DNA from: Bidens hawaiensis
Lineage: Eukaryota; Streptophyta; Magnoliopsida; Asterales; Asteraceae
Length of the DNA: 64,000 nucleotides
Direction: 5' to 3'
Assembly (NCBI GenBank): GCA_021521415.1
Contig: JAIQDT010014643.1
Location: 62,001-126,000 of the forward strand
Shown here in pieces: positions 47,482-58,910 of this stretch. The notes beneath the pieces are model-generated. The model saw nothing but the letters and a program-made list of their open reading frames with translations. It did no database searches and was not told the DNA's origin. The position numbers were made by a program, and so were the translations under genes. Every line of letters starts with the position of its first letter. The stretch's first letter is position 1.

Positions 47482-48973
47482 TTTTAACAATATAAAAGCA
47501 CATAATTTAGCGGTAAGGGACACTTGTGTTCTAACTTACATACATGTCATAAGCGGTTTGGGTCATTTAGTTTTTATGAAAGATTAGGCAAGTATGTAAA
47601 GTTTACTAGTTGGATTTTTGAAATTGAACGGGGTTCATCTCAACACATTATCGTGCCTTAAGGCGAATGTTTACGGACAGGGGATATGTGAGGGTTTTTT
47701 TCATATCAAAAGATGGGTGTTTCCCGATATAGATATTAAGCCAATAATCCGTTTGAAATATTTATTGGCCGCTCAAAAAATATATAAAACCACATAAAAT
47801 AACAATAATAATAATAACAACTAACCATTTAATAATAAGTTTTCATTTTTATAAAAAAACTAGTGGATAGTAACCGCGCGTTGCGGCGGAGGTGTTAATA
47901 TAATGGAATCATCAATTACACATGAATCTCATTTCATCAAAACAATTCATTCTCACCCCCTTCTTTTTTTTTCCATTTCATTCCTCCTTCACCCTACTTT
48001 CTCAACACCACCACCTAACCGTCACCGCCATAGCCGCCGCTGCCACCACCACCACCTTTCCACCAACGCTACTACCATCGCCGCCACCATCGTCGACGTA
48101 ACCACCACAACCATTGTCACTTCCGCCGGCTGACGATCACCGTCGCCGCCAGGGTCACTGCCTCACCACCACCATCGTCACCGCCACCCGACCATCACTA
48201 CCAATTCTACCGCCGCCACCATCATTTTTGTTGCCGGAGCTACACCACCGTCACCATTGCAGTTTTTTTTAATACATGACAAGTGAAGTCTATGAGAAAA
48301 AGAGAGGGAAGAAAGAAAAAAGTCAAATTGCAACTCTACCCATATTGTACTTTATTTGGTGTTTTAAACTCTCAAAATAATTCCATTATATCTCCGCCGT
48401 TGCTTTAATAGATCAACGGACATCTTAGAGTTTTCAAGGTTTAGAGCATTCTCATCCCATCCCATATCTCTAAATCAAAAATTACATTAAAACTTGGTAC
48501 TTTATTTTCTCTCCCTGTTTCAATTAAATAATATTTTTTTATACCTTTTATCGTTACCTTTTCTCTTTCCTTCACTCACAACCACTTTCAAAATATATTA
48601 AAAAATTATAGGGGATGAATAGTAACTTTTCAAATATACAGAAAAATCACTACTTTTTCTAAAATATAAAAACTCTTCACTCACAACACCCTGAATCACT
48701 CTCTAAATTATAAAAACACCCTTCACATAATATGAGGGGTTGGATGAGAATGCTCTTACATCCTAAATGGGTTTTCAATTTAGCTATACCATATATATAT
48801 ATATATAAACCCACTTGAGTTTTCATGGGTTTTATTTTTTATTTTTCGATGTTTTGTATTAAATGTTACAACATATATTACGTGTGCAAAAACAAAAAAA
48901 CAAAAAAAAGGATGTTACATAGGATTTTCACAGGTTTTCACAACTCAACTAGGTTTTCATTCTATACTTATAT
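47482..48973. other. Repeat debris with a CCACC-rich block, no supported gene
   Basis: Contains a CCACC/CCGCC-rich block at 47995-48265, related to 3775-4165, and AT-rich flanks. The frame at 47903-48133 is compositional. Confidence 0.5.
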
Positions 48974-50313
48974 AGGGGATGGTTCAGGAGAGAAATGATA
49001 TTATTGTGAGAAGTGTAGAAATCAATCTAGACCATTGATTTTGTTTAATCAATGGTTTATAACTATGATGGCAAACTTGAAATGAAAAAGGAAAAAAATA
49101 TGAAATGTTTTTAAGAGAAATGGCATTTTAATCTTACTGTTTGATAAGAAAAGTATGCTCTCAATCAATTTATAGCATTTAAATAGTAACTCCTAAACGT
49201 TTCTTGTGTATCTCTCTAAAGTCCAACATTCTTCATTTTTTCTCCAATCTTATTTATTTCTCCCTACATCTTCTTACGTTTTAATTAGAGATTTTTATTT
49301 AAATTCTTACTTTAGGGGGAAAAAATTAACGACAAATGATTGATGCATTCATGGAATTTCCTAAATATATGAAATTTTGTAGCTCTATGAAACTTCTAAC
49401 CTACACATATGAAGTTTCAACCTACACTGTGTATGTCTATGCTTAAACTGTATAGGAAACATTCTACCTTATGTATGTAGCCTGTATTTTACTTTGTTGT
49501 TGTTGTGTAGAAAACGTTCTACCATGTTGGAAAGAATTCTAATGCTTATGTAGTTGAATAAATGTAAAATTATTAAACATCGTAACCCTAAAAAATGTTA
49601 ATTAGACCGCTAATCCTACACACATGTTTGAGCCTATTGTGTAGTTACTAAATATAAATATTTTTGTGTGACTATCAGTTATGTAATATAGGATATATAT
49701 TTCAATTTGTAGGGATCCATTACGAATACTGGTAGATGTTAAGTTACTTGTATAGGTATAAGTTAGTTTGTGTTTTATACAGTAACATTGTTTATGACAT
49801 TCTATGTGTAGGTTGTTTACTTTGTTGTGTGAGTATATGAAATTATGTAGGAAATTTTTTTTAGTTATGTATGCAGGTTGCTTACTTTGTTGTGTAGTTA
49901 GTAACTACGAAATTATGTATGAACGTTTTTTTAGTTTTTAATGTGTAGGGAATGTCATTTGTTGTGTAGGATGTTGTCGTGTTTATAATTATTATGGCTT
50001 ATTAGTATGGTGGATGCGTAGCTGTTGTGTAACATAAAAAAAAATTAGAGAGTGGATGGGAATTTTCAGGTCAAGCATTATATTAATCAGTTTCAAAAGA
50101 ATTTTAATGAGTTTAAAGAAGACATGTATCAAAGCAAGATTGCATCGACAACATTAATGGTGAATTTACAACAATAGTTTCCATATAAACTAAATATGAT
50201 GATTTACCATACTGCCCCTATATTTAATTAAAAGAAAATAAAAAAACAAAAAATCTGATTGGCTACATCGACTTTTCACAATAACTTGACTTCTCTTCTA
50301 AACTTAAATATAT
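48974..50313. mobile_element. TGTGTAGG-rich element, copy 2
   Basis: It begins GGGGATGGTTCAGGAGAGAA with ATGATATTATTGTGAGAAGT. The right end near 50270-50310 carries the rough complement (CGACTTTTCACAATAACTTG). Like copy 1, it has the motif TCTAGACCATTGATT then TTTAATCAATGG near the left end and repeated TGTGTAGG words inside. Confidence 0.6.
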
Positions 50314-51338
50314 ATATATAGAGAGAGAGAGAGAGAGTGAGAGAGAGAGGGAGATGCGTGTTATTATTATTTTCTGTTTTATTCCTATAATTTTTTTGGA
50401 TACCAAACAACATAAATGAATAATTTATTTCATGGCCATAGGTTAACCAAACAAGACTAAAAAATGATAATGATCTATTTCATTTACTTGTACATTCCAT
50501 TCTTTCGTCCATTCCATTTTCTATTCATTTCATTACCTTCGACAAAACATATCCTAAAAGTTGAAACTTTTTCCATTAAAAAAAGTGAGAGATTTTAGTT
50601 CAGCACTTAAACAACACTTGATTATTTATTCCATAAACTTCGAACTTTTGTTCTATCTATTTTGCTTATATAGCTTTTGTTTTCCTTTTTAAATATAAAC
50701 CAAACTCTACTCATACTTGATACTTGTATGGTTTTTTACTCTTCATTTTAAAAAATAGTTTTGTTCTTTTTTTTGAAGTAATCATTATTAGCTTTTTCTG
50801 ATTTCTTAAAAAAATATTTTTCTAACCATATAAAAACAAAACTAATATGTGCTTTGTGCTTTTAGATGCTTAGAAAACATTTTACCCATGAGTTTATTCC
50901 TGGTTTAAACTTTTATTTGTAAGTCCTTTGAATTTGAAAAAAGACGACGACGACGATGTTGTTTATGAATTCTTTGTGGAACTGTATGCACCAGTAGAGA
51001 CCGATATGTTCCTTATGATGCAGAAGATAATAATGTGAAAATCGAAAATGTCCTTGACGACGATGAAAAAGATGGTGACGTTCCGGAGTCCTAATGTAAA
51101 CACAATTCCGGTATAAAGTTTAAAACTTTCTGGTCTATGCCCAAGCCACTATATACTCAATAAGCATTGTTATAAAACCCTTATACAACTGATTAGCCAT
51201 GCCCAAAACCAATATTCTATTCTCATTACAACTCAAAATAAATACCCGATATACAAACACGACAATCAAATCCTCAAATAATCTTCAAATGCTATGCAGA
51301 TTGCCCTCTAGAACCACTAGAAATATAAACAAAACAAA
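50314..51338. other. Spacer downstream of the polygalacturonase gene
   Basis: Contains a (GA)n run at about 50320-50352 and a TACCAAACAAC-type repeat edge near 50401. At 50941-51093 a plus-strand acidic coding-like remnant (KKDDDDDVVYEFFVELY..., then after a frame shift NVLDDDEKDGDVPES and a stop) is seen. It has no start codon or domain and I do not recognise it. Confidence 0.4.
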
Positions 51339-53354
51339 CTAAAGTTCACTATGAATCAAATACTCACAATTTAGTTCAGTTTCAGATTTGATAACCGAGT
51401 TGTTAACTGACATCAAACAGTCTGCAGGTGGTTGAACATAACCAAAGGTAAATCCGTTAACCGAGTTGCAGAACGTTTGAGCTGGTTTCTCATCTGTTCT
51501 TTTTAAGTTGATATCAATAAGGACAATGCTCTTGCAGGGAACCGTGTCACTGCACGCAAATTTCATAGCATTTGGACTCTTTGATGTTCCATGAATGTTC
51601 TCATACATTATTTGACTTATCTCCACAGCTGATGTCTATTCATAACAATAAATAAACCGGTTATTATATTATCATCCTTTATTCTTTTCTCATGCCATAT
51701 AAATACCTGATTTTTACAACTTTTAGGTGAATCGCAGTAGAATTGATCAATAATAATGGGATTTGCCACGTCATCCATTTGAACGTTTCGGAACCGCACG
51801 GCTCTCACATAACCAGATCCTCCCTGTGCCAGAAACAAGTTAGTAGACTAATGTGCATTCTGAATGCATAAAACCCTCTAAATTACTTTTATTAAAAAAA
51901 TAAAATTACTTCTACTGAAAAAAATACCTGCCATGTTTTAATCCTGAGACCATTTGTAGTGCCTTTAAGGACAGCCGTATCAACGTCTACTGCGGTTACA
52001 AAATCGGTGGAATTGTCTTTTCCAAGGCTTCCTATACTGACATAATCAAAATTGTCGAAATTAACTGGGATTATCTGGGAATACAGAATGCTAATTAACA
52101 AAATAAATAAATAAGCACCTTATTCCATGTCCGGGCCCACAATATATAGACTTCATCTTGATATTAGAGCAACCACTCACAATTGAGATGCAATCATCAC
52201 CTAAGTATCACATGCAAGCAGCTTGTCTAAAGTTTTTGAAACTTGGTGACTAAAGTTGCAATATGGCGAAACCCCGTGTAGTTAAAAAATAAATAAAAAG
52301 TCAAAAACCTGTTCCAATTTTAGTGTTCTGAATAACTACATTTTTTGATGCGGTAAGATGGATTCCATCAGTGTTTGGACTATCTTCAGGAGCCGAAACT
52401 ATAACATCAGAAATTCTAACGGATTCTGAACGCGACACGGTAAAATGCATTTGTTGACTGTTTTTTACCGTAAGACCGTTCACTTCTATGTTTGAGCTTT
52501 GATCAATCGTAAGTGCCTGCATTGATCATTTTAGCCTTCCACATTAAAACTTAATTTGTTTACAAAAAAAATGTTTAAAAGTGTAATATTTCTTACCGTT
52601 GGAGCTCGTACACAAGGCTGTAGACGACGCAAAAAGCCAAAAAGGGGAAAAACAAAGGGTTGTCAATATTTCACTTATTGGTTGATTTGATAAAAAAATA
52701 ATAAGAATAATTCTACATTTGTTTTGTTTTTTTTACAAGATACAGCCCACCATTTTGCGCCTGATCCGTCTATAACTCCATGCCCTTGAAAAACGACTCC
52801 CGTGAGATTTGAAAAGTAGAGCCAATTTCTTGGGTTTTTAGGATCCCAGTTTTTAGGCTCGTCCGGTGCTACAATATTTCCATCAATCTGTATCACACAG
52901 ATAAAATGTTCCAATTTTCTAGAGACATATGTTGTGTATTATAGGAATTCAACGATTAAGATTACCTGAACGATTAGATCTTCAGCACATGGTCCTCTAT
53001 ACCATGTTGCATTAACTTTATAAGTACGGTCCGGAGGAACCAAAAGCACTGCTTGTGATATAGAACACGCTTGCTTCCATGCATTTGCAAATGCCTAAAG
53101 AACCATTAAGCTAATAAGTCAACGGGTCAACATGGTTTATTACAGTCATATAATATCCTCGTATTCACCTTTGTGTCATCAGAAACACCATCTCCCACAG
53201 CACCAAAACCATCAACATTCACAAGAATCTTGATGCCATGTTCTCTTGAGCATGACTCTTTTTTGTCATCTTCAATTTTCAAACTTTTAATCATACCCGT
53301 GTTTTCACAAACCAAAAACAGAGCAAGAAAACAAATGAATAGGGTTTTGCTCAT
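51339..53354 (-). CDS. Polygalacturonase, glycoside hydrolase family 28, nine exons, 439 aa
   Basis: Exons (minus): 53354-53169, 53094-52966, 52887-52717, 52617-52597, 52516-52309, 52200-52119, 52036-51928, 51823-51707 and 51635-51339. All splice sites are GT-AG and the frame is open. The enzyme cleaves alpha-1,4-galacturonan in pectin in the cell wall. The N-terminus MSKTLFICFLALFLVCENTG is a signal peptide, and FGAVGDGVSDDT begins the mature fold. All four GH28 signatures are present: SPNTDGIH, GDDCISI, CGPGHGIS and LRIKTWQGG, carrying the catalytic Asp residues, the His and the substrate-binding Arg/Lys. Exon 4 is only 21 nt (PCVRAPT). The 99-codon last exon gives a somewhat long Cys-containing C-terminus. 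Architecture is closest to abscission/dehiscence-type endo-polygalacturonases, but endo or exo mode is not proven. The gene lies 227 bp downstream of the PPR gene on the same strand. Confidence 0.95.
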
Positions 53355-53580
53355 GGTTTATTGATTTATGAGTTCTACAAGGTTCAGGATACTGTTGGAT
53401 GTGTGTAAATTAAATGAGATGTTAATTTATATGTATAGGTTAGGGCTAAAAATGGAAGATTTTGTGGGTCATATATCTGGCTTTGCTTTAAAGTACTTGA
53501 TATGACCAACACTTCAAGTGTAAGAATATACACTATCTGGATACTTTTGCTTCACTCATCAAACACTCACATAACATTAG

Positions 53581-55629
53581 TTAAACTGTAATCATATCTC
53601 TTTGCATTTTCCTTGCTAGTCCAACGTCTCTAATTTGTTTAGAGATTTCAAAATCCCCAATTTCTGAATAAAAGTTTGAAACTTGTAACCAAATTGAAGG
53701 GTTTTTAGGGTCAAGATTAATTACAATTTCTGCAATTCTTTTTCCTACTGTTTCATCACGGCGGTCCCTACAATGACGCAACAGTGAACTCCAAATACCA
53801 GAGTCGTTATTAACTTGTGTCTGATTTATCAACCGCTCAGCCTCTTCAAGTAAACCTTTGTGTCCAAGAAGGTCAACCATGCAAGCTAAATGTTGATTTT
53901 CAGGATCAATGCCATGTTCAGTCTTCATTGAGTCAAACACCATCTTTCCCTGTTCAACCATTCCCGAATGTTTGCAAGCGGTTAACACGCATAAGAATGT
54001 CACTTTATCTGGTTTCAAACCCTTTTTAATCATTAAATCAAGAAATTTACAACATTCTGTTCCCATTTTGTGGCGGGAATAAGCGCTGATGATTGAAGTA
54101 AAACAAATAACATTTGGAGAAGAAATCCATTTGAAAATCTGATAAGACGCTTCAACATCTCCAAATCTTGAATAACTTTCTATCAAAGAGCAAGAAACTG
54201 CAAGATCGTGATCAAAACCTGATTTCACAGCACAATGATGCAACAATTTGCAGCTTGCCAAGCTAGCATAAGTTGAATTTGACTTTGACAGTGTGTTGAC
54301 TGCGGTTGAAAGACTAACTTCATCAAACCCAATGCCTTCATCAACCATCAAACCAAACAACTCAATCACATCTTCCACAATGCCACAATGTGCAAATGAT
54401 GTCATCAACGAGTTGCATACTTCAAGCGTTTTTCTAACACTTTCATATAACGACACTGAACTTTCTATTTCACCACATTTTCCATACATATCGATTAAAG
54501 CAGAATGAATGTAACAATTATCATGATCAAACCCTAGTTTCAAGACAAAACAATGGATCTGCTTTCCAAGGATTATATTAACATTCCCACTAGAACAATT
54601 CAACAACCCGACAAACGAACGAATCGATGGCTTCTTTCCACATACTTGCATCAAAGAAAAGATCTTCATAGCGTCGGTTGCAATCCCGCTATATGCATAC
54701 ATATAAACCAAAGAATTCCAAGAAATCACATCTTGTATTGGAATAACTTCAAACGATTTCTTGGCATCTGTTAAACTCCCACAAACACTATAAAAATCCA
54801 CCAAAGCATTTGAAACAAACAAGTCGGATTCGGCCCATCCAACCTTAACCGCATACGAATGCAACTCTCGTCCTTGATCAACGAGTCTCTCATTCCCAAA
54901 CGAGCGGATTAAATAACAAAAACCGAGTGCATTAACCACAACACCTTCTCTTTTCATCCTATAATACAATTCCAACTTTCGTGACATCCCAAATTCACTA
55001 AAACCTCTCAACAACTGATTCCATATCGCAAGATTCCTCTCCAGTAAACCATCAAACAACCTCAACGCAAAACCGACAAGACCCATATTCAAGTAAAGAT
55101 CAATCAATGCACTTGCCACATACACATTCAAACTCAACCCAAGAACAATCACCCTGTTGTGAACTTGAACTGCTTCTTGATATAACCCTTGTTGACTAAA
55201 CACACCCAAAACCGTCGAAAACGTGGACGAACTCTCGACGAATCCTTGCGATACCATTTGGGTATAGACATTCAACGTTTCTTGTGACAACCCATTACGC
55301 TTAAGCCCTGAAAGAACTATGTTCCATGTGATTACGTCTCGTTGAGGCATTTCGTCGAACAGTTGGAGTGCACGGTCAACTGACCCGGATTTCATCAGGG
55401 TTTGAATGTCTGTGTTGTAGGTGTAAACCCTGTGTCGAGGATTGGGTTCGAAGTAAGAGTGAAATTGCGAGGGAAAGAAGGAAGCCGTTGATGTGTTTCG
55501 GACAAACGTGGAAGTGAAGGTTGAGATGAGTGGGGCAAAGGAGGCAATAATTTGCTTCCTCATTTGCAAAATTGAAACCTTAAAATGGTGTTTAAATTGT
55601 TTATTAAAAAGCAGCTTGTGATTTGTCAT
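53581..55629 (-). CDS. PLS-class pentatricopeptide repeat protein, single exon, 682 aa
   Basis: An intronless open frame, typical of plant PPR genes. PPR proteins bind organelle RNA in a sequence-specific way and act in editing, splicing, processing or translation. The first 60 or so residues are rich in Ser, Thr, Phe, Lys and Arg with few acids, fitting a mitochondrial or plastid transit peptide. A run of P, L and S repeats follows from about residue 67 (YTYNTDIQTLMKSGSVDRAL, DVITWNIVLSGLKRNGL, VYVASALIDLYLNMG, DVISWNSLVYMYAYSG, CYIHSALIDMYGKCG, KPDKVTFLCVLTACKHSG). The C-terminus (SGIWSSLLRHCRDRRD, then PSIWLQVSNFYSEIGDF) looks like E-type motifs; there is no DYW domain. ATG 55629 is used; Met at residue 23 is an alternative that would begin the targeting peptide. 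RNA target and organelle cannot be told from sequence. Confidence 0.93.
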   Translation of the reverse strand: MTNHKLLFNKQFKHHFKVSILQMRKQIIASFAPLISTFTSTFVRNTSTASFFPSQFHSYFEPNPRHRVYTYNTDIQTLMKSGSVDRALQLFDEMPQRDVITWNIVLSGLKRNGLSQETLNVYTQMVSQGFVESSSTFSTVLGVFSQQGLYQEAVQVHNRVIVLGLSLNVYVASALIDLYLNMGLVGFALRLFDGLLERNLAIWNQLLRGFSEFGMSRKLELYYRMKREGVVVNALGFCYLIRSFGNERLVDQGRELHSYAVKVGWAESDLFVSNALVDFYSVCGSLTDAKKSFEVIPIQDVISWNSLVYMYAYSGIATDAMKIFSLMQVCGKKPSIRSFVGLLNCSSGNVNIILGKQIHCFVLKLGFDHDNCYIHSALIDMYGKCGEIESSVSLYESVRKTLEVCNSLMTSFAHCGIVEDVIELFGLMVDEGIGFDEVSLSTAVNTLSKSNSTYASLASCKLLHHCAVKSGFDHDLAVSCSLIESYSRFGDVEASYQIFKWISSPNVICFTSIISAYSRHKMGTECCKFLDLMIKKGLKPDKVTFLCVLTACKHSGMVEQGKMVFDSMKTEHGIDPENQHLACMVDLLGHKGLLEEAERLINQTQVNNDSGIWSSLLRHCRDRRDETVGKRIAEIVINLDPKNPSIWLQVSNFYSEIGDFEISKQIRDVGLARKMQRDMITV

Positions 55630-57600
55630 GTGATTTTGGTTTGATTACTGATCCCGTTATTTATTTTCAGAGAAAGCAGGATATGACGGGAGATTTGGCG
55701 AATAGGTGGCGCCCACTAGTTGGTTACTACAATGTTATGCTTTCGGACGAGTGTTCACGGGTGTTGGGCCTGTTGGCCTTAAGTGAGGGTTTTCATTAGA
55801 TTCGAAGGCGAGTGTATCATGATATGGTGAATTTAGTCAGTGTCTCATTTGAAAAATTCGTTGACCGTTTAAAAAATTGCTTATTAAAAAAATTATTAGT
55901 TTATTAAAATTATTTTAAATAAAAAAAGTATTATCCAGTTCTGTTTGTAATATATCTGGTGAGGTTAAAGCTCTAAGTGTTTTGTGGGTGAAAAATCGAT
56001 TCAATGGGCGGGCCTGACGTGAGAAAGATATTGTGCGTTTAAATTCTACGCTCGTGAGCTATTCAACTCGATTCATTTATTACTTAGTTCATTTATTCAT
56101 GAAAATAAAAACGTTGTATATATCTATAGATGTAAAATATATAAAGAACAATACTATATGTAATAATTTGTTATATTATGAGTATGCATTAGTTATTTGA
56201 GTGTTTATTACTATTTATTTATTTATTTTTGTTATTTTTTAAAACGGCTAACTCATGCACGCCTAATAATCTATTTCCTAAATTTACGATTTTGTTTGCC
56301 ATAACACAAACATTGATCTTATTAGGAGTTATACCAGTATATTAGAAGTACATTAGTTTTACTAAAATTTATGATTACTAGAATTTTATAGTTATTGTGA
56401 AGAGTGTGATCAGTGTTATTTTAAAAGTAATGCAAAGAAAGAAAAAAAGTAAAAATCATTACTTTAAAAAAGGGAATGTGAACTGAACAAAAGAAAGAAT
56501 ACGTGTATGTATAAACAATATAGAAAAAAAGGAGACCGACACGTTGGATCATGTCACTTCTAAAACATCTGATACATCTAATGACTAATCCTGTCCGTTC
56601 ATTTATTTAACACAATTTTTTACGCTGCTGTCGTGTGAGTCACGCTAACTAATGCTCATATTTCTTCGTCATTAAGACACATTTAGTCTTAATAACATTT
56701 TCATAATGCAACTTCGTTTTCAAACCAGGAACAACTTGGTGGTGGTGGCGGCTGCAAGTATGGTTGAAATATCATGTATACATGTACGCGATAAGTCATG
56801 AACATGACAAGACACCAACACGATAAGACACAAACACGAGACAAGCGCACCTGTACACGACACAAAAATTATCGTATATTGTTTCCCAAACCGAAACATG
56901 AACCTGTTAATACTATGTATACACTATAAGACACGATAAAAGCTATTTAGAAACACATATTTAAAAACCTGTTTAGTGAGCAATCAAAACTAAATAATAA
57001 ACTCAAACACTACGTACACAGTGAAACTAACTGTCTTTGGTTTGGACCCACGTCCCATATGCTAGACACTGATCTACATAACGGTGACGTGGTCTCCAGA
57101 GATGTGGCAGTGAGTGTGCTGCTGTGGTTATCGATGGACGGACGATGGTATGGCATGGGTGTAAAGGAATTAACGTTAAGTAGTTAGGGTACAATGCACA
57201 ACACATATTATATTAATATATTTTTAGTGATTAAAAAATATAATCAAGTACTAACAGATATTTAACTGGTAAATGGACACTTTATCTGTTTAGACACGAA
57301 AATTAACACGCTGATTTGCGTCTACCTGTTTAGTATACGAAACCTATTAAGGCCATATACGATACATGTTAAGGTTGTGCAGGTTCGTGTCGTGTATTCG
57401 TGTACGTGCCTAAATTGTCAGCCCTAGTTGCAAGCAAGTGTGAAGAAAAACTTAGGGTTTGGTTAATAACAAAAGACCACTTTGCCTTTCATTTTATTGG
57501 TGTTAATAACAAAAAGATGACGGAAGACGCATGTGGTCCATTCACCAACTATAGGAAGTCAACTGGTTCATTTTCATTCGAAGGAATCTAAGGGGTTTCG
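55630..57600. other. Spacer upstream of the PPR gene
   Basis: The first few hundred bases must hold the PPR promoter. From about 56755 to 57426 the text is rich in ACACGA/TCGTGT words and ends AAATTGTCAGCCCTA, resembling the terminus of ACACGAC-rich hAT-type plant repeats. Its left end was not found. No gene seen. Confidence 0.4.
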
Positions 57601-57612
57601 CACACAAACCAT

Positions 57613-57750
57613 CATCATCATCATCATCGTACTCAGTATATCCCACCAATAGCAAAGCTATGTTAGGGTCTGAGGAGGGTAAGATGTAGACAGCCTTACC
57701 TCTACCCCATAGGGATAGAGGGGCTGCTTCCGGTGAGACCCCCGACTCGA
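57613..57750 (-). mobile_element. Short RTE LINE 3' end (SINE-sized) with 11 bp duplication
   Basis: ACACAAACCAT occurs at 57602-57612 and 57751-57761. Between them the minus strand reads GTCTCACCGGAAGCAGCCCC, then CTCTATCCC, CTGTCTACATC, CCCTCCTCAGACCC and GTGGGATATACTGAGTACGA with a (GAT)n tail. This is the same 3' tail as the LINE at 38519-38642, so it is a strongly 5'-truncated insertion of a related family. Confidence 0.8.
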
Positions 57751-57865
57751 ACACAAACCATATAAACCCAAATTGAAATTCTCTCTTGATATAAACTTAT
57801 TTAGTAAATTTCATAAATGGTCTTGTGGTAATGCAACTCCTTTTGTTTTTGATACTTCAATTTTA

Positions 57866-58727
57866 AAATTACTCATTTTCATTTAATGTTCGTTAAATCA
57901 ACACGTTGAAGATGGTTATGGTCGTCGCATTAAATGTATATTTAATAAGTACTGGAATAAAGCAATAAAGACAAAGAAATCAAAAATCCCTGAGCATGAT
58001 GAGTCATGACTGTTGTGTAAATTACTTTGAAGGTTCCTAATATGAACGGTCCATGGAGGATATTGGGGCTGATTTGAGAGAGAGGATGAAAGAGGTGGCA
58101 TTGCGATGATCAATATTTATACGATATATAATGAATGACAAATGAGCATTTAAAAATTTTAAGTAATACAAATTTTAATTCATATCATACAAAAGTTAAC
58201 GCAACTTATTGGAGGTTGATAATTGTATGTTTTTGGTTTGATTTGGTTTTTATTTTTTTTGGTTTTGCTTTTTAAACATAAAAATTTTGGGTTGAAAATT
58301 ACTCATTTTCATTTAATGTTCGTTAAATCAACACGTTGAAGATGGTTATGGTCGTCGCATTAAATGTATATTTAATATACTGGAATAAAGCAATAAAGAC
58401 AAAGAAATCAAAAATCCCTGAGCATGATGAGTCATGACTGTTGTGTAAATTACTTTGAAGGTTCCTAATATGAACGGTCCATGGAGGATATTGGGGCTGA
58501 TTTGAGAGAGAGGATGAAAGAGGTGGCATTGCGATGATCAATATTTATACGATATATAATGAATGACAAATGAGCATTTAAAAATTTTAAGTAATACAAA
58601 TTTTAATTCATATCATACAAAAGTTAACGCAACTGATTGGAGGTTGATAATTGTATGTTTTTGGTTTGATTTGGTTTTTATTTTTTTTGGTTTTGCTTTT
58701 TAAACATAAAAATTTTGGGTTGAAAAT
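57866..58727. repeat. Tandem duplication, unit ~430 bp
   Basis: Unit 1 runs from 57866 to about 58295 and unit 2 from 58296 to about 58727. They are nearly identical (one 4 bp gap at TAATAAGTACTGG versus TAATATACTGG and a few substitutions such as CTTATTGG versus CTGATTGG). Each holds a minus-strand frame starting MIIAMPPLSSSLSNQ that diverges after the gap; it is probably not a gene. A diverged relative of part of the unit (TGAGCATGATGAGTC block) occurs at about 61770-61900. Confidence 0.9.
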
Positions 58728-58910
58728 TAATGTTGGTCCTAACTTTTATTTTTAGTTACTAATAAATTGATTTTACATATTACTTCAAATTTAAAATAAA
58801 AAATAAAATTTATAAGTTCGGTTTCAAGCACACCCTTAAGACCACAAGTAGTGGTTTAGTTGTGGACTTGTGGGAGGAAAACGAGCTCCACAACTTAAGT
58901 ACCCCCTGTG

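Noticed and set aside
50941..51093. A real acidic protein C-terminus downstream of the polygalacturonase
   Set aside because: Needs a frame shift, has no upstream exon, start or domain; kept only as a remark in the spacer entry.
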